This document shows, piece after piece, positions 54,755-64,000 of a DNA stretch of 64,000 nt. The stretch spans positions 1,488,001 through 1,552,000 of the forward strand of contig NZ_QLUW01000001.1 in NCBI RefSeq assembly GCF_003268025.1. The letters are read 5' to 3'. The notes beneath the pieces were generated by a model. The model was not told the DNA's origin, made no database searches, and worked only from the letters and a program-made list of their open reading frames with translations. Source of the stretch: Paenibacillus montanisoli (GTDB taxonomy: Bacteria > Bacillota > Bacilli > Paenibacillales > Paenibacillaceae). A program made the position numbers and the translations under genes. The stretch's first letter is position 1. Each line of letters starts with the position of its first letter.

Positions 54755-54784
54755 GTCCCGGCTCAATCAGCCGGGACTTTTTTT
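54755..54784 (+). terminator. Terminator after the S-layer-type gene
   Basis: GTCCCGGCT (54755-54763) pairs perfectly with AGCCGGGAC (54769-54777), then seven T. Confidence 0.92.
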
Positions 54785-54898
54785 GAACAATTCTGTGAAA
54801 CTATGCGCAAATTCCGCAAGCAGAGGGTCATTTTCGGTTGATTAATACGACAATATTCGCTAAACTGTGAGACGATGGTTGAATTGGGAGTGAATCGG

Positions 54899-55564
54899 TT
54901 GAAAGCGAAAGAGAAAATGGAACATTTTTTGGGCGTTGTCGGCGAAATGTTTCCCGATGCGCATTGCGAGCTTAACCATTCCAATCCGTTCGAGCTTACG
55001 ATCGCTGTGCTGCTGTCTGCGCAATGTACCGACGAGACCGTTAATAAAGTAACGGCTGACTTGTTCCGGAAGTATAAGACGCCCGCCGATTATTTGGCGG
55101 TTCCGCTGGATGAGCTAGAGCATGACATTAAACGGATCGGACTCTATCGCAACAAAGCGCTGTTCATTCAGAAGCTTTGCCGCATGCTGATTGACGATTA
55201 CGGCGGCGAGGTGCCTCATCAGCACGAGGAGCTGACGAAATTGCCTGGGGTAGGCCGAAAAACGGCGAATGTCGTCGTATCCAATGCGTTCGGGGTGCCA
55301 GCGATCGCTGTGGATACGCATGTGGAGCGAGTGTCCAAGCGGCTTGGCTTCGCCAAGGCTGACGATAGCGTGCTTGAGGTCGAGAAAAAATTGATGAAGC
55401 TCGTTCCGAAGGAGCTGTGGACGGAAACGCACCACCGGCTCATATTTTTTGGACGCTACCATTGCAAAGCCCAAAACCCGAAATGCTCGGTTTGTCCGGT
55501 GACAGATTATTGCAAAGAAGGCAAACAGCGTATGAAACCAGCTTCAAACCGAAAGGCTAAGTAA
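54899..55564 (+). CDS. nth: Endonuclease III
   Basis: Removes oxidised pyrimidines and nicks abasic sites. Helix-hairpin-helix LPGVGRKTANVVV with the catalytic Lys, Asp in AVDTHVERVSKRLG, and the 4Fe-4S loop CKAQNPKCSVCPVTDYC. About 221 residues from TTG 54899, placed seven bases after GGGAGTG; an ATG at 54875 lacks a ribosome-binding site. In B. subtilis nth lies next to dnaD and yppC; both are absent here, although a YppC-like gene is at 35384. Confidence 0.95.
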   Translation: MKAKEKMEHFLGVVGEMFPDAHCELNHSNPFELTIAVLLSAQCTDETVNKVTADLFRKYKTPADYLAVPLDELEHDIKRIGLYRNKALFIQKLCRMLIDDYGGEVPHQHEELTKLPGVGRKTANVVVSNAFGVPAIAVDTHVERVSKRLGFAKADDSVLEVEKKLMKLVPKELWTETHHRLIFFGRYHCKAQNPKCSVCPVTDYCKEGKQRMKPASNRKAK

Positions 55565-55612
55565 CAAGAAGATCGTTTACCACTATTTCAATGGATAAGG
55601 ATGATTGCCACT

Positions 55613-55879
55613 ATGAAATGCATTTCCGTATACACGAAAGATTTCGCTCTATTTTCCGATATTTACGAGCAAATCATGGAAGCGCCGCCGGCCGAGAATG
55701 AAGAAATTGTCGTTGAAGGCATCACGGTAAGCGGAGCGGGCGACGTGCCGGATCAATATATTGAACGTATGAGACTGAAACCGGAATGCGTCGTAATGAA
55801 GGAGAAGGAGCGCAACATTACGATTTTGCAGCATGGCGACGTGTTCGAAATTTGCATGCCTGAAGTTCAACTGGTTTAG
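55613..55879 (+). CDS. Small conserved-looking protein, unknown
   Basis: 88 residues starting MKCISVYTKDFALFSDIYEQ, with an acidic middle (ENEEIVVEGITVSGAGD) and a beta-rich end. No signal or membrane segment. AAGGATG lies 12 bases before ATG 55613; ATG 55601 is the alternative but overlaps that site. It precedes dynA by 44 bases and may share its transcript. No family recognised. Confidence 0.65.
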   Translation: MKCISVYTKDFALFSDIYEQIMEAPPAENEEIVVEGITVSGAGDVPDQYIERMRLKPECVVMKEKERNITILQHGDVFEICMPEVQLV

Positions 55880-55923
55880 TGTTTTATCGAGCATGATTGA
55901 GTAGGAGACAGGGAGAGAGAGAA

Positions 55924-58900
55924 ATGAGCCAAACGATTGAAAAAGCCGCTCATTCGCTGGATGCCTCGCTTGCCGACATGTCGCCGATCATGGCAGCCGC
56001 CGGGGATGCGCAGGATGCAAAGCGGCTGCTGGAGCTGCGCGATAAGCTGGCGGGCGGCAAGTTGACCGTTGCCTTCTGCGGTCATTTCTCGGCGGGGAAA
56101 TCGACGCTCGTCAATCGGCTTTGCGGCACGCAATTGCTGCCGTCCAGCCCGATCCCGACGAGCGCGAATGTCGTGAGCATCGTAAATGGGGAAGCGAAAG
56201 CGACCATTAAGAAGCTGGTCGAAGAACAAGAGCAAACGATAGACGTTCCGCTTGGGGAAGTGAACGACTATTGCAAGGACGGCGAAACGGTCCTGTCCGT
56301 TTCGTTGTCATATCCGATTCCAAGGCTTGGCAGCCATACGGTGCTGCTCGATACGCCGGGGATCGATTCGACGGACGACGCGCACCGGATGGCGACCGAA
56401 TCGGCGCTTCATCTGGCAGACGTCGTTTTTTATGTCATGGATTATAACCATGTGCAGTCGGAAATCAACTTTACGTTCGCGAAGCAGCTCAAGGAGTGGG
56501 GAAAGCCGCTCTATCTGATCGTGAACCAGATCGACAAGCACCGTGAGAACGAGCTTTCCTTCGAGGATTATAAGCAAAGCGTGGACGAAGCGTTCGGGAA
56601 CTGGCATTTGGAGCCGAGCGGCATCGTCTATTTGTCGTTGCGCCAGCCGGATCACCCGCATTCGCAGTGGTCTGCGCTTGAAGGGTTGTTCGAGTCGCTT
56701 GCCGAAATCCGCGGACCGCTTGCGCTGTGCAGCGTTGACGCATCCGCAAGGCATGTCGTCCGGATGCACGGCAAAGCGATGGAGGAAGCGGCCGAGCCGG
56801 AACGCGAGCGGTTGTTGGAGCAGGCCGGCGGAGAAGGCGAAGCTCAGCGGGTAAGCAAGGAGATCGCGGGGCTGGAGGAGCAGCTGCGCATGATTGCCGC
56901 CGAAGGCGAGAGCGTGCGCGCGAAGCTTCGCCAGGACGTGCAAAGCATTCTCGATAACGCGAACATTACGCCTGCCGCGACGCGCGATCTGGCGCAGTCT
57001 TTTCTTGAAAGCCGAAAGCCCGGTTTTAAGGCCGGCTTGCTGTTTGCCGGCGCGAAGACGGCGGCGGAGCAAGAACGGCGGCTTCAAGCGTTTTATGCCG
57101 ACATTGCCGATAAGGTGCAGGCCGGCATCGAATGGCATGTGCTTGAACTGCTCCGGCGCACCGCCGACGGTATGGGCTGGCGAGACGAAACGCTCGAACG
57201 CGAGCTATCCTCGGCATTCGGCGGACTCTTGACGCCGGACCTGCTGATTTCGCTCGTGAACCCAGGCGCCGTCATGGGGAACGAGTATACGATGACCTAC
57301 AGCCGCGAGCTTGCTGCGGCTGTGAAGGGCTTGTTCCGCAAGCGCGCGATGCCGTTCATCGATGCCCTTGCCGACCGCGCGGCCGCGGCAGGCGAAGCGA
57401 CCGCCGCGCCGCTGCGCGAACGGCTTGGCGCGCTGGCGCTGCAAGACGGCGCGCTCGCGCAGCTGGCGGCGCTGGCGGAGCGCGCGGCCGCGCATCTCGC
57501 GCGGCTGGCGGCGCTGCTGCCGCCCGCGCCGCCGCGCCCGGCGCTGCCGAAGCCGCTGGCGCCCGGCGCCTCCGACGCCGCGCCGGCGGCGGCGGCGGCT
57601 AGCGCCTCCGGCACCGGCGTTGCCGCGGCAGCTGCGCCAGCCGCGGCGGCCTTCGAGGAAGCGCCGGCACAGCCCGGCGCTTCCGGCGAGGCGCTCGCGC
57701 CGCAGCGCCAAGCGGCCGAGCGGCTGAGCCGGGCCGCCGCCTTGCTGGCGCCGCACGCGTCGCTCGCGCAAACCGTGCTTGGCATGCGCGACAAGGCGGA
57801 GCGCCTGCGCAGCAGCCGGTTCACGATCGCGCTGTTCGGCGCGTTCAGCGCGGGCAAATCGTCGCTCGCCAACGCGTTGCTCGGCGAGGCGGTGCTGCCG
57901 GTGTCGCCGAACCCGACGACGGCCGCGGTCAACCGCATCGTACCGCCGTCGGCGGACCATCCGCACGGCACGGCGACCGTGCTCATGAAGTCGCGCGAGG
58001 CGATGCTGGATGACTTGCGTTACTCATTGGGCCTGCTGGGCGAGGATGCGCATGCGCTGAGCGATGCCCAGCTGCTTGCTGCGATCGCGAAGCTTACGCC
58101 TGACGCCGTGCACGCCGGCGGCCGGCCGCACTACAGCTTCCTGAAAGCCGCAGCCAAAGGCTGGGCGGCGCACGAAGCGAACCTGGGCAAGAGACTGGCT
58201 GTCAGCGGCGAAGAATACCGCCAGTATGTAGCGGAAGAATCGCGTTCTTGCTTCGTGAGCGAGATTGAGCTGCACCATGCGAACCCGCTGACCAAGCAGG
58301 GCATCGTACTTGTCGATACGCCTGGGGCCGATTCCGTCAATGCCCGCCATACCGGCGTGGCCTTCAACTATATCAAGAACGCGGACGCGATTCTGTTCGT
58401 CACCTACTATAATCATGCCTTCTCGCAGGCCGACCGGCAGTTTCTGCTGCAGCTCGGCCGCGTGAAGGATCAATTCGAGCTCGATAAAATGTTCTTCCTC
58501 GTCAATGCGGCGGATCTGGCGGCTGACCAGGAAGAATTAGAGGGCGTGCTTGCCCACGTCGAGCGGAACCTGCAGCAGCATGGCATCCGGTTCCCGCGTA
58601 TGTTCCCTATTTCCAGCCTGCAGGCGCTGGACGGGAAGCGCACGGGCAACAAGGCGCTGATCGAGCAGTCCGGGATAGCCGCGTTCGAAGCGTCGTTCCT
58701 CAGCTTTACAAGCGGCGACCTCGGCGCGCTCGCGGTAAGCGCAGCGGAACAGGAGCTGGCGCGCGCGCGGAGCACGATCGCGAACTGGCTGGAGGCCGCC
58801 TCCGGCGATGCGCTGACCCGCGAGCAGGCAAGAGCAGATATTGCCTCGCAAGCGGCGCGTGCGCGCAGCCTCGCGGAGGAGCTGCTTGCGCCGCAGCCTA

Positions 58901-59571
58901 GCGCCCAGCTGCAGCAAGAACTGAAGGAATTGCTTTTCTACGTGCTGCAACGGATTCAGCTGCGGTTCGGCGACCATTTTAACTTCGCCTTCAATCCATC
59001 GTCGCTGCAAGATGACGGCCGGGATTTGCGCAAGGCGATCTGGACATCTTGGCTCGAGCTGCAGCGATTGCTGCAAATCGAGCTGGCCCAAGAGCTCGAG
59101 GCGACTTCGCTGCGGCTCGATAACCTGCTCGGCAAGCTGACCTTGAAGAAGTTTACCGAAACGGCCGCCGAGGCGTCCGCACTCTTGCAGGGCTTCGAGC
59201 CGTCCGGCTTCAAGCCGGCACAGCCGGATAGTCCGGAGGAGCAGCCGGCGTGGCAAGCCAAGGAAGTCGACGTGAAGCTGCTTTGGAATAAATTCAAGTC
59301 GCCGCGACACTTCTTCGAAGGCGAAGGAAAAGCGGCTCTGCGCCGCGCGCTCGAAGACGAACTGACAGCGCCGTTGCAGCGCTGGCTCCAATCCGCCGAA
59401 GAAACGTGGAGCGTTCGATATGCGGAGCTGTGGAAGGATGCAACGGCGCGCTGCGCCGCCGCGCTCAGGCAAGATATCGACGCGTTCAGCGAAGGCAAAA
59501 TCGCTTCCTTGTCCGGCAATGCCGACGTAGAGGAGCTGCGGCGCGTGCATGAAGCGCTGCTTACGATCTAG
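55924..59571 (+). CDS. dynA: Double-headed bacterial dynamin (DynA type)
   Basis: 1215 residues, two dynamin GTPase units fused in tandem. Unit 1: G1 GHFSAGKST (near residue 53), G3 DTPGIDS, G4 NQID. Unit 2: G1 GAFSAGKSS (near residue 640), G3 DTPGADS, with N-A-A-D at the G4 position. Helical stalk regions follow each. The units are joined at about 520-620 by an Ala/Pro-rich linker encoded by an unusually GC-rich stretch. DynA of B. subtilis is a soluble, membrane-tethering fusion GTPase that helps repair membranes and resist phage. GGGAGAGAGAGAA precedes ATG 55924. Confidence 0.92.
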   Translation: MSQTIEKAAHSLDASLADMSPIMAAAGDAQDAKRLLELRDKLAGGKLTVAFCGHFSAGKSTLVNRLCGTQLLPSSPIPTSANVVSIVNGEAKATIKKLVEEQEQTIDVPLGEVNDYCKDGETVLSVSLSYPIPRLGSHTVLLDTPGIDSTDDAHRMATESALHLADVVFYVMDYNHVQSEINFTFAKQLKEWGKPLYLIVNQIDKHRENELSFEDYKQSVDEAFGNWHLEPSGIVYLSLRQPDHPHSQWSALEGLFESLAEIRGPLALCSVDASARHVVRMHGKAMEEAAEPERERLLEQAGGEGEAQRVSKEIAGLEEQLRMIAAEGESVRAKLRQDVQSILDNANITPAATRDLAQSFLESRKPGFKAGLLFAGAKTAAEQERRLQAFYADIADKVQAGIEWHVLELLRRTADGMGWRDETLERELSSAFGGLLTPDLLISLVNPGAVMGNEYTMTYSRELAAAVKGLFRKRAMPFIDALADRAAAAGEATAAPLRERLGALALQDGALAQLAALAERAAAHLARLAALLPPAPPRPALPKPLAPGASDAAPAAAAASASGTGVAAAAAPAAAAFEEAPAQPGASGEALAPQRQAAERLSRAAALLAPHASLAQTVLGMRDKAERLRSSRFTIALFGAFSAGKSSLANALLGEAVLPVSPNPTTAAVNRIVPPSADHPHGTATVLMKSREAMLDDLRYSLGLLGEDAHALSDAQLLAAIAKLTPDAVHAGGRPHYSFLKAAAKGWAAHEANLGKRLAVSGEEYRQYVAEESRSCFVSEIELHHANPLTKQGIVLVDTPGADSVNARHTGVAFNYIKNADAILFVTYYNHAFSQADRQFLLQLGRVKDQFELDKMFFLVNAADLAADQEELEGVLAHVERNLQQHGIRFPRMFPISSLQALDGKRTGNKALIEQSGIAAFEASFLSFTSGDLGALAVSAAEQELARARSTIANWLEAASGDALTREQARADIASQAARARSLAEELLAPQPSAQLQQELKELLFYVLQRIQLRFGDHFNFAFNPSSLQDDGRDLRKAIWTSWLELQRLLQIELAQELEATSLRLDNLLGKLTLKKFTETAAEASALLQGFEPSGFKPAQPDSPEEQPAWQAKEVDVKLLWNKFKSPRHFFEGEGKAALRRALEDELTAPLQRWLQSAEETWSVRYAELWKDATARCAAALRQDIDAFSEGKIASLSGNADVEELRRVHEALLTI

Positions 59572-59586
59572 CGAATACGCGTAAAA

Positions 59587-59635
59587 AAGAAGCTTGTCCG
59601 CCACTCGAACAGAGGCGGATAAGCTTCTTTATTTT
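59587..59635 (+). terminator. Terminator after dynA
   Basis: AAGAAGCTTGTCCGCC (59587-59602) pairs with GGCGGATAAGCTTCTT (59614-59629) with one G-T, then TATTTT. Confidence 0.88.
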
Positions 59636-59877
59636 GTGAAAATGAAATCATGCAAAAACGGAGGCAAATGTGCAAAAACGGAGCAATATGCCCTAAATGG
59701 CAATGATTTGCGACGATATCGGAGAATACCCCCATACTTTTGCGCGAGATGGAAGAGAAAGCGAATATTGTCAGCAAAATGCCCTTGAACTCTGTTTGCT
59801 GTGCCGGAATGATGCTGTTAATATTCATTCAGGCTCATAAATAAATACAAAAACAGCAGCAGGGAGTGGGTTACCCA
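59636..59877. other. Non-coding stretch before the ABC exporter
   Basis: No gene is supported. TGCAAAAACGGAG occurs twice, at 59651-59663 and 59671-59683, a 20-bp-period direct repeat. The -10/-35 of the exporter operon could not be placed with confidence; AGGGAGTGGG just before 59878 is the ribosome-binding site. Confidence 0.5.
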
Positions 59878-61656
59878 TTGGACGTCTTCAGGCAACTTAA
59901 ACCGTTTTACTGGGTCGAACGCAAAAGTCTGATTGCTTCGATCGTCTGTTTGATCTGCGCTACGGCGCTCGGACTGGTTTATCCGAATTTATTGCGGATT
60001 TTGATCGACGATGTCATCCGTCCCAGAAACTTTGAGTGGGTGCCGCAGCTATCGCTCGCAGTGGTCGGGGTTGTAACGTTAAAAGGTTCGCTTCAGTTTT
60101 TGCACGGATATTTCGGAGGGCGCCTAGGGAACCGGGTGGCTTTCCGCCTGCGCAACGCCTGCTATACCAAACTGCAAACGCTGTCGTATCAGTACTACGA
60201 CACGGCTAAGACCGGAGACCTGATGTCCAGGCTGACCGCGGATTTGGAGGGCGTGCGGAACTTCATCGCCTTCGGCTTCGCGCAAATTCTCAACATGATG
60301 CTGATGGTCGTATTCGGCGCGGCGATGATGTTCTCGATACATTGGCAGCTCACGCTGATCACGCTGGTGACGATCCCGCTGCTCGTGTTCGTCGCATTCA
60401 AGTTCGAACGGCTCATCCATCCGGCGTTCCGGGAGATGCGCCAAGCGATGAGCCATCTGACAACGGCCGTCCAAGAGAACATTACCGGCGTGCGAACCGT
60501 CAAGTCGTTTGCCCGCGAATCGTTCGAGATGGACAAATTTTCAACCCGCAGTTCGGCCTATAAACAGAACCAAATCGCCGCTTCAGGCCTTTGGGGCAAG
60601 TATTTTCCGGTGATGGAGCTGCTCGCAAGCCTGTGCGCGGTCATTCTCCTCGTAGCTGGCGGAACCTTGGTTATTCGGGGATCCATAACGCTCGGAGAGA
60701 TGGTCGCGTTCTTCAGCATGCTGTGGTACATCATCAACCCGATGTGGGCGATGGGCTTCCTGATCAACAACTTCACGCAATCCAAAGCGTCCGGCGAGCG
60801 TCTCGTCGAGCTGCTGAACGAGTATATTCACGTGAAGGATGTCGAAAAGCCGATCGTGCTTGACGACAGCAAGATGGAAGGTCATGTGGAGTTCCATAAC
60901 GTAACGTTCAACTACGCGGATAAAGCCCCAGCGCTTACGAACGTCAATATCGATGCGAAGCCTGGCATGGTGATCGGCCTTCTCGGTCCGACCGGCTCCG
61001 GCAAATCGACGGTCATTCAGCTGCTGATGCGCGCCTACAACGTCAAGACAGGCAAAATTACTCTTGACGGCAACGATATCCGCAATATTTCGATTGAGAG
61101 TCTCCGGTCCCAGATCGCGACCGTGTTCCAGGAAACGTTCCTGTTCTCTTGCTCGATCCGCGACAATATCGCCTACGCGGTGAAGGATGTCAGCATGGAT
61201 CAAATCATCCGCGCGGCGAAGCTCGCCAAGGCGCATGACTTCATCATGGAGCTGCCTGAAGGCTACGACACGATCGTCGGCGAACGGGGCATGGGTCTTT
61301 CAGGCGGCCAGAAGCAGCGGATTGCCATCGCTCGAGCACTGATCAAGAATCCGCGGATTCTGGTTCTTGACGATGCGACAAGCGCCGTCGATATGGAGAC
61401 CGAGCACGAGATTCAAGCGGGCTTCAGCGAGCTGATGGCGGGACGAACGACATTCGTCATCGCCCACCGCATTTCGTCTCTCCGTCATGCCGATGAAATT
61501 CTTGTGTTCGACAAGGGGCACATCGTGCAGCGCGGCTCTCATGAGCAGTTGATTGCCGAGCAAGGGCCGTACCAAGATACCTATAACATTCAATATGCGG
61601 ATCGGCCAAGCGCCGGGACCGCAATTCCGGCAGCAGAAAGAAGGGTCGCACAGTGA
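59878..61656 (+). CDS. ABC exporter half-transporter with degenerate ATP site (BmrC/YheI type)
   Basis: 592 residues: six transmembrane helices (about 15-320), then an ATPase domain with Walker A GPTGSGKST, signature LSGGQKQR and Walker B ILVLDDAT. The residue after the Walker B Asp is Asp, not the catalytic Glu, so the site formed with the partner's odd signature is degenerate. It overlaps the next gene by four bases (GTGA). TTG 59878 is placed eight bases after GGGAGTGGG; GTG 59866 is too close. A multidrug or lipid exporter role is inferred from the family. Confidence 0.9.
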   Translation: MDVFRQLKPFYWVERKSLIASIVCLICATALGLVYPNLLRILIDDVIRPRNFEWVPQLSLAVVGVVTLKGSLQFLHGYFGGRLGNRVAFRLRNACYTKLQTLSYQYYDTAKTGDLMSRLTADLEGVRNFIAFGFAQILNMMLMVVFGAAMMFSIHWQLTLITLVTIPLLVFVAFKFERLIHPAFREMRQAMSHLTTAVQENITGVRTVKSFARESFEMDKFSTRSSAYKQNQIAASGLWGKYFPVMELLASLCAVILLVAGGTLVIRGSITLGEMVAFFSMLWYIINPMWAMGFLINNFTQSKASGERLVELLNEYIHVKDVEKPIVLDDSKMEGHVEFHNVTFNYADKAPALTNVNIDAKPGMVIGLLGPTGSGKSTVIQLLMRAYNVKTGKITLDGNDIRNISIESLRSQIATVFQETFLFSCSIRDNIAYAVKDVSMDQIIRAAKLAKAHDFIMELPEGYDTIVGERGMGLSGGQKQRIAIARALIKNPRILVLDDATSAVDMETEHEIQAGFSELMAGRTTFVIAHRISSLRHADEILVFDKGHIVQRGSHEQLIAEQGPYQDTYNIQYADRPSAGTAIPAAERRVAQ

Positions 61657-63488
61657 GCGAGCAGCAGAAAGGGCAGTCGCGCGCAAGCAACGAACGGTTC
61701 GTCTACAAGGATGACGATGCGATCGAAAAACCGTTTAACTGGGCGCAAGTCACGCGGCTGTTCTCGTACATGAAGCCTTACCGGAAGCAGTTATTGCCCG
61801 TCATTATCGTGACGATGGTGCTTGGAACGCTTACGCGCCTCTCGATTCCGGCCATCATCATCATGGCGATCGACGAAGCGATCCAGCCGAAGAACGGCGG
61901 AGATCCTAGTCTAAGCAAGCTTTATATGTTCGCAGCAATGATGTGCGTCCTTTATGTTATTCAATGGGCCGCTAACACGTACCGGATAAAATACACGAAT
62001 ATGATCGGCCAGCAGGTCATTTACGATCTTCGCCAAGACTTGTTCCGCCATATCCAGAAGCTGTCGTTCCGATTCTTCGATAAACGGCCTGCCGGCTCCG
62101 TCCTCGTCCGCGTGACCAACGACGTCAATGCGCTGCAGGACTTGTTCACGAACGGCGTTGTCAACCTGCTGATGGACATGGTGCAGCTCGCCGGCATCGT
62201 GGTGATATTGCTGGTGTGGAATTTCAAGCTGGGACTCGCCATCATGATTACGGTTCCGATCATGTTCGTCGTCTCCACGGCGCTCCGCAAACGGATCCGA
62301 TTTGCTTGGCAGGATGTGCGGATGAAGCAGTCGCGGATCAACGCGCATTTGAACGAAAGCATCCAGGGCATGCGCGTTACTCAAGCGTATACTCAGGAGA
62401 AAGCGAATTTCAGCTTCTTCACGCACATTAACAACACCAACATTAAGGCTTGGAACAAAGCGTCCGCGCTTAACCAGACCTTTGGCCCGATTATCGAAAT
62501 CACGTCCGCCATCGGAACGCTCATTCTGTTCTGGTACGGTTCGCATCTGATTCAGATGGAAGAGATCACGATCGGCGTCCTCGTCGGCTTCGCCAACTAT
62601 GTCGGCAACTTCTGGGATCCGATCAACCGTCTCGGCCAAATGTACGCACAGCTGCTCATCGCGATGGCGTCCTCGGAGCGGATCTTCGAATTCATCGACG
62701 AGAAGCCGACGGTCGGCGAGCAGGTGGACGCGATCGAGCTTCCGCGGATCCGAGGCGACGTTTCGTTTGACAACATCGTATTCGAATACGAGAAGGGGCG
62801 CCCTGCGCTTCGAGGCATTTCGCTCGATGTGCAGGCCGGTCAGACGATCGCGCTCGTCGGCCATACAGGGTCAGGCAAGAGCACGATCATGAACCTGCTC
62901 TGCCGGTTCTATGATCCGGTTCAAGGCGCGGTGCGCATCGACGGCATCGACGTCCGCAACGTAAGCATCGAAAGCCTGCGCTCGCAGGTCGGGGTCGTGC
63001 TGCAGGACACGTTTATTTTCTCCGGCACGATACGCGAAAATATCCGCTTCGGACGCTTGGACGCCACCGACGATGAGATCGTAAAGGCTGCAACGGCGGT
63101 CGATGCCCATGATTTCATCATGAGCCTGCCGGACGGCTACGACACGGAGGTGCAGGAGCGGGGCAACAGCCTTTCAATGGGCCAGCGCCAGCTGCTGTCC
63201 TTCGCCAGAGCGCTGCTTGCCGATCCGCGCGTTTTGATCCTCGATGAGGCGACGGCCAGCATCGATACGGAGACCGAGCTGAGGATTCAAGAGGCGCTCA
63301 AGAAGCTTCTGAAGGGCCGGACGTCCTTTATCGTGGCGCACCGTCTGTCGACCATCCGCAATGCCGACCAGATCGTAGTGCTGGATCACGGCGTAATCGT
63401 CGAGCAAGGCAGCCATGACGAGTTGATCCGCCAGAGAGGCACGTATAACGGGCTTATCGAAGCGCAGTACCGCTTTTTATCGGCATAA
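61653..63488 (+). CDS. ABC exporter half-transporter with canonical catalytic Glu (BmrD/YheH type)
   Basis: 611 residues: N-terminal extension of about 30 residues, six transmembrane helices, Walker [10 protein letters not shown], signature LSMGQRQ and Walker B VLILDEAT. The catalytic Glu is present but the signature has Met in place of the first Gly. Together with the preceding gene this gives one working and one degenerate ATP site, the standard layout of heterodimeric exporters. GTG start inside the previous gene's stop region. Confidence 0.93.
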   Translation: MSEQQKGQSRASNERFVYKDDDAIEKPFNWAQVTRLFSYMKPYRKQLLPVIIVTMVLGTLTRLSIPAIIIMAIDEAIQPKNGGDPSLSKLYMFAAMMCVLYVIQWAANTYRIKYTNMIGQQVIYDLRQDLFRHIQKLSFRFFDKRPAGSVLVRVTNDVNALQDLFTNGVVNLLMDMVQLAGIVVILLVWNFKLGLAIMITVPIMFVVSTALRKRIRFAWQDVRMKQSRINAHLNESIQGMRVTQAYTQEKANFSFFTHINNTNIKAWNKASALNQTFGPIIEITSAIGTLILFWYGSHLIQMEEITIGVLVGFANYVGNFWDPINRLGQMYAQLLIAMASSERIFEFIDEKPTVGEQVDAIELPRIRGDVSFDNIVFEYEKGRPALRGISLDVQAGQTIALVGHTGSGKSTIMNLLCRFYDPVQGAVRIDGIDVRNVSIESLRSQVGVVLQDTFIFSGTIRENIRFGRLDATDDEIVKAATAVDAHDFIMSLPDGYDTEVQERGNSLSMGQRQLLSFARALLADPRVLILDEATASIDTETELRIQEALKKLLKGRTSFIVAHRLSTIRNADQIVVLDHGVIVEQGSHDELIRQRGTYNGLIEAQYRFLSA

Positions 63489-63504
63489 TTCTTGATTTTT
63501 CGTC

Positions 63505-63556
63505 AAAGAACCTCCACAATGGAAGAAAACAATCTTCCGGGAGGTTCTTTTTCTTT
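63505..63556 (+). terminator. Terminator whose right arm contains the purT ribosome-binding site
   Basis: AAAGAACCTCC (63505-63515) pairs with GGAGGTTCTTT (63540-63550); inside, GGAAGA (63521-63526) pairs with TCTTCC (63533-63538). A T-rich tail runs to the purT ATG at 63557. The GGAGG of the right arm is the only good ribosome-binding site for purT. Confidence 0.8.
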
Positions 63557-64000
63557 ATGTATGGATCACCGCTTTCATCCCACGCTCGCAAAATCATGCT
63601 GCTCGGCTCAGGCGAGCTGGGCAAAGAAGTCATTATCGAAGCGCAGCGCCTAGGCGTAGAAACGATTGCCGTAGACCGCTACGAAAATGCGCCGGCTATG
63701 CAGGTTGCGCACCGTTCATATGTCATCGATATGCTTGACCCTGCCGCACTTCGCGCGCTTATCGAGAAAGAGAAGCCCGACCTGCTCGTGCCGGAGATCG
63801 AAGCGATCGCGACCTCCGCGCTTGTGGAGCTGGAGAAGGAAGGCTACCGCGTCATTCCTACCGCTCGCGCGGCGCTGCTAACGATGGACCGCGAAGGGAT
63901 TCGCCGCCTGGCCGCGGAGACCCTTAAGCTGCCTACGGCGCCATACCGTTTTGCGGATACGTTGGACGAGCTTAAGGCGGCGGTTGCCGAGCTCGGCACG
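63557..64000 (+). CDS. purT: Formate-dependent phosphoribosylglycinamide formyltransferase, 3' end cut
   Basis: The first 148 codons of PurT, the ATP-grasp enzyme that formylates GAR with formate in purine synthesis. [34 protein letters not shown] and VPEIEAIAT are family signatures; the reading frame is open at the window end. The start ATG follows a T-tract and the only GGAGG lies in a hairpin arm, so translation may depend on the hairpin opening. Confidence 0.92.
   Translation, partial: MYGSPLSSHARKIMLLGSGELGKEVIIEAQRLGVETIAVDRYENAPAMQVAHRSYVIDMLDPAALRALIEKEKPDLLVPEIEAIATSALVELEKEGYRVIPTARAALLTMDREGIRRLAAETLKLPTAPYRFADTLDELKAAVAELGT

Noticed and set aside
57205-57966. Long minus-strand frames across the GC-rich dynA linker
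   Set aside because: Stop-free only because of the GC content; they are Arg/Gly/Ala-rich shadows within dynA.

Overview
The window reads as chromosome of an endospore-forming, Gram-positive Bacillota, most likely Paenibacillus or a close relative. The evidence is the Bacillus-type gene order around rqcH, remA, gmk, rpoZ, coaBC, priA, def, fmt, rsmB, rlmN, prpC, prkC, rsgA, rpe, spoVM, rpmB and recG; sporulation genes (spoVM, a SpoVIF-like gene, a GerMN lipoprotein); strong GGAGG ribosome-binding sites with many GTG and TTG starts; a T-box riboswitch; an S-layer-homology protein; and a GC content that looks moderately high. No rRNA, tRNA, prophage, insertion sequence or CRISPR array was seen.

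Layout. 1-1367: a PHP phosphoesterase cut by the window edge and a short MerR-type regulator. 1411-6210: divergent rqcH and a Ca2+ P-type ATPase. 6276-11848: an accessory block holding a MerR-methyltransferase fusion, a second methyltransferase, a GC-rich repeat island of nearly 1 kb, dapF, and a bifunctional homocysteine methyltransferase/MTHF reductase. 12140-34202: the conserved housekeeping cluster remA to recG, interrupted by an ArsR/SulP pair after rpoZ and carrying spoVM (26 codons). 34275-36718: a SpoVIF-like gene, a SRAP protein and a DUF2515-like gene. 36759-45670: methionine-salvage genes (mtnB, mtnX, mtnW, mtnE, mtnU) surrounding a T-box-controlled proB-proA-proC operon that runs directly into mtnWXB. 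45659-48856: a LysR regulator divergent from leuCD. 48987-55879: an SDR protein, an amidase/GerMN/S-layer operon, nth and a small gene. 55924-63488: a double dynamin (DynA type) and a heterodimeric ABC exporter. 63557-64000: the start of purT.

How the genes fit together. The central cluster joins nucleotide and CoA supply (gmk, coaBC), replication restart and repair (priA, recG, nth), translation start and rRNA modification (def, fmt, rsmB, rlmN), Ser/Thr phospho-signalling (prpC, prkC), ribosome assembly (rsgA) and fatty-acid kinase (fakA with a DegV/FakB-type partner). No unmistakably new system was found. The points most worth a second look are the repeat island at 8148-8850, the MerR-methyltransferase gene and its neighbour sharing one operator type, the proline and methionine-salvage genes sharing one T-box transcript, and the hairpin that would cover the purT ribosome-binding site.
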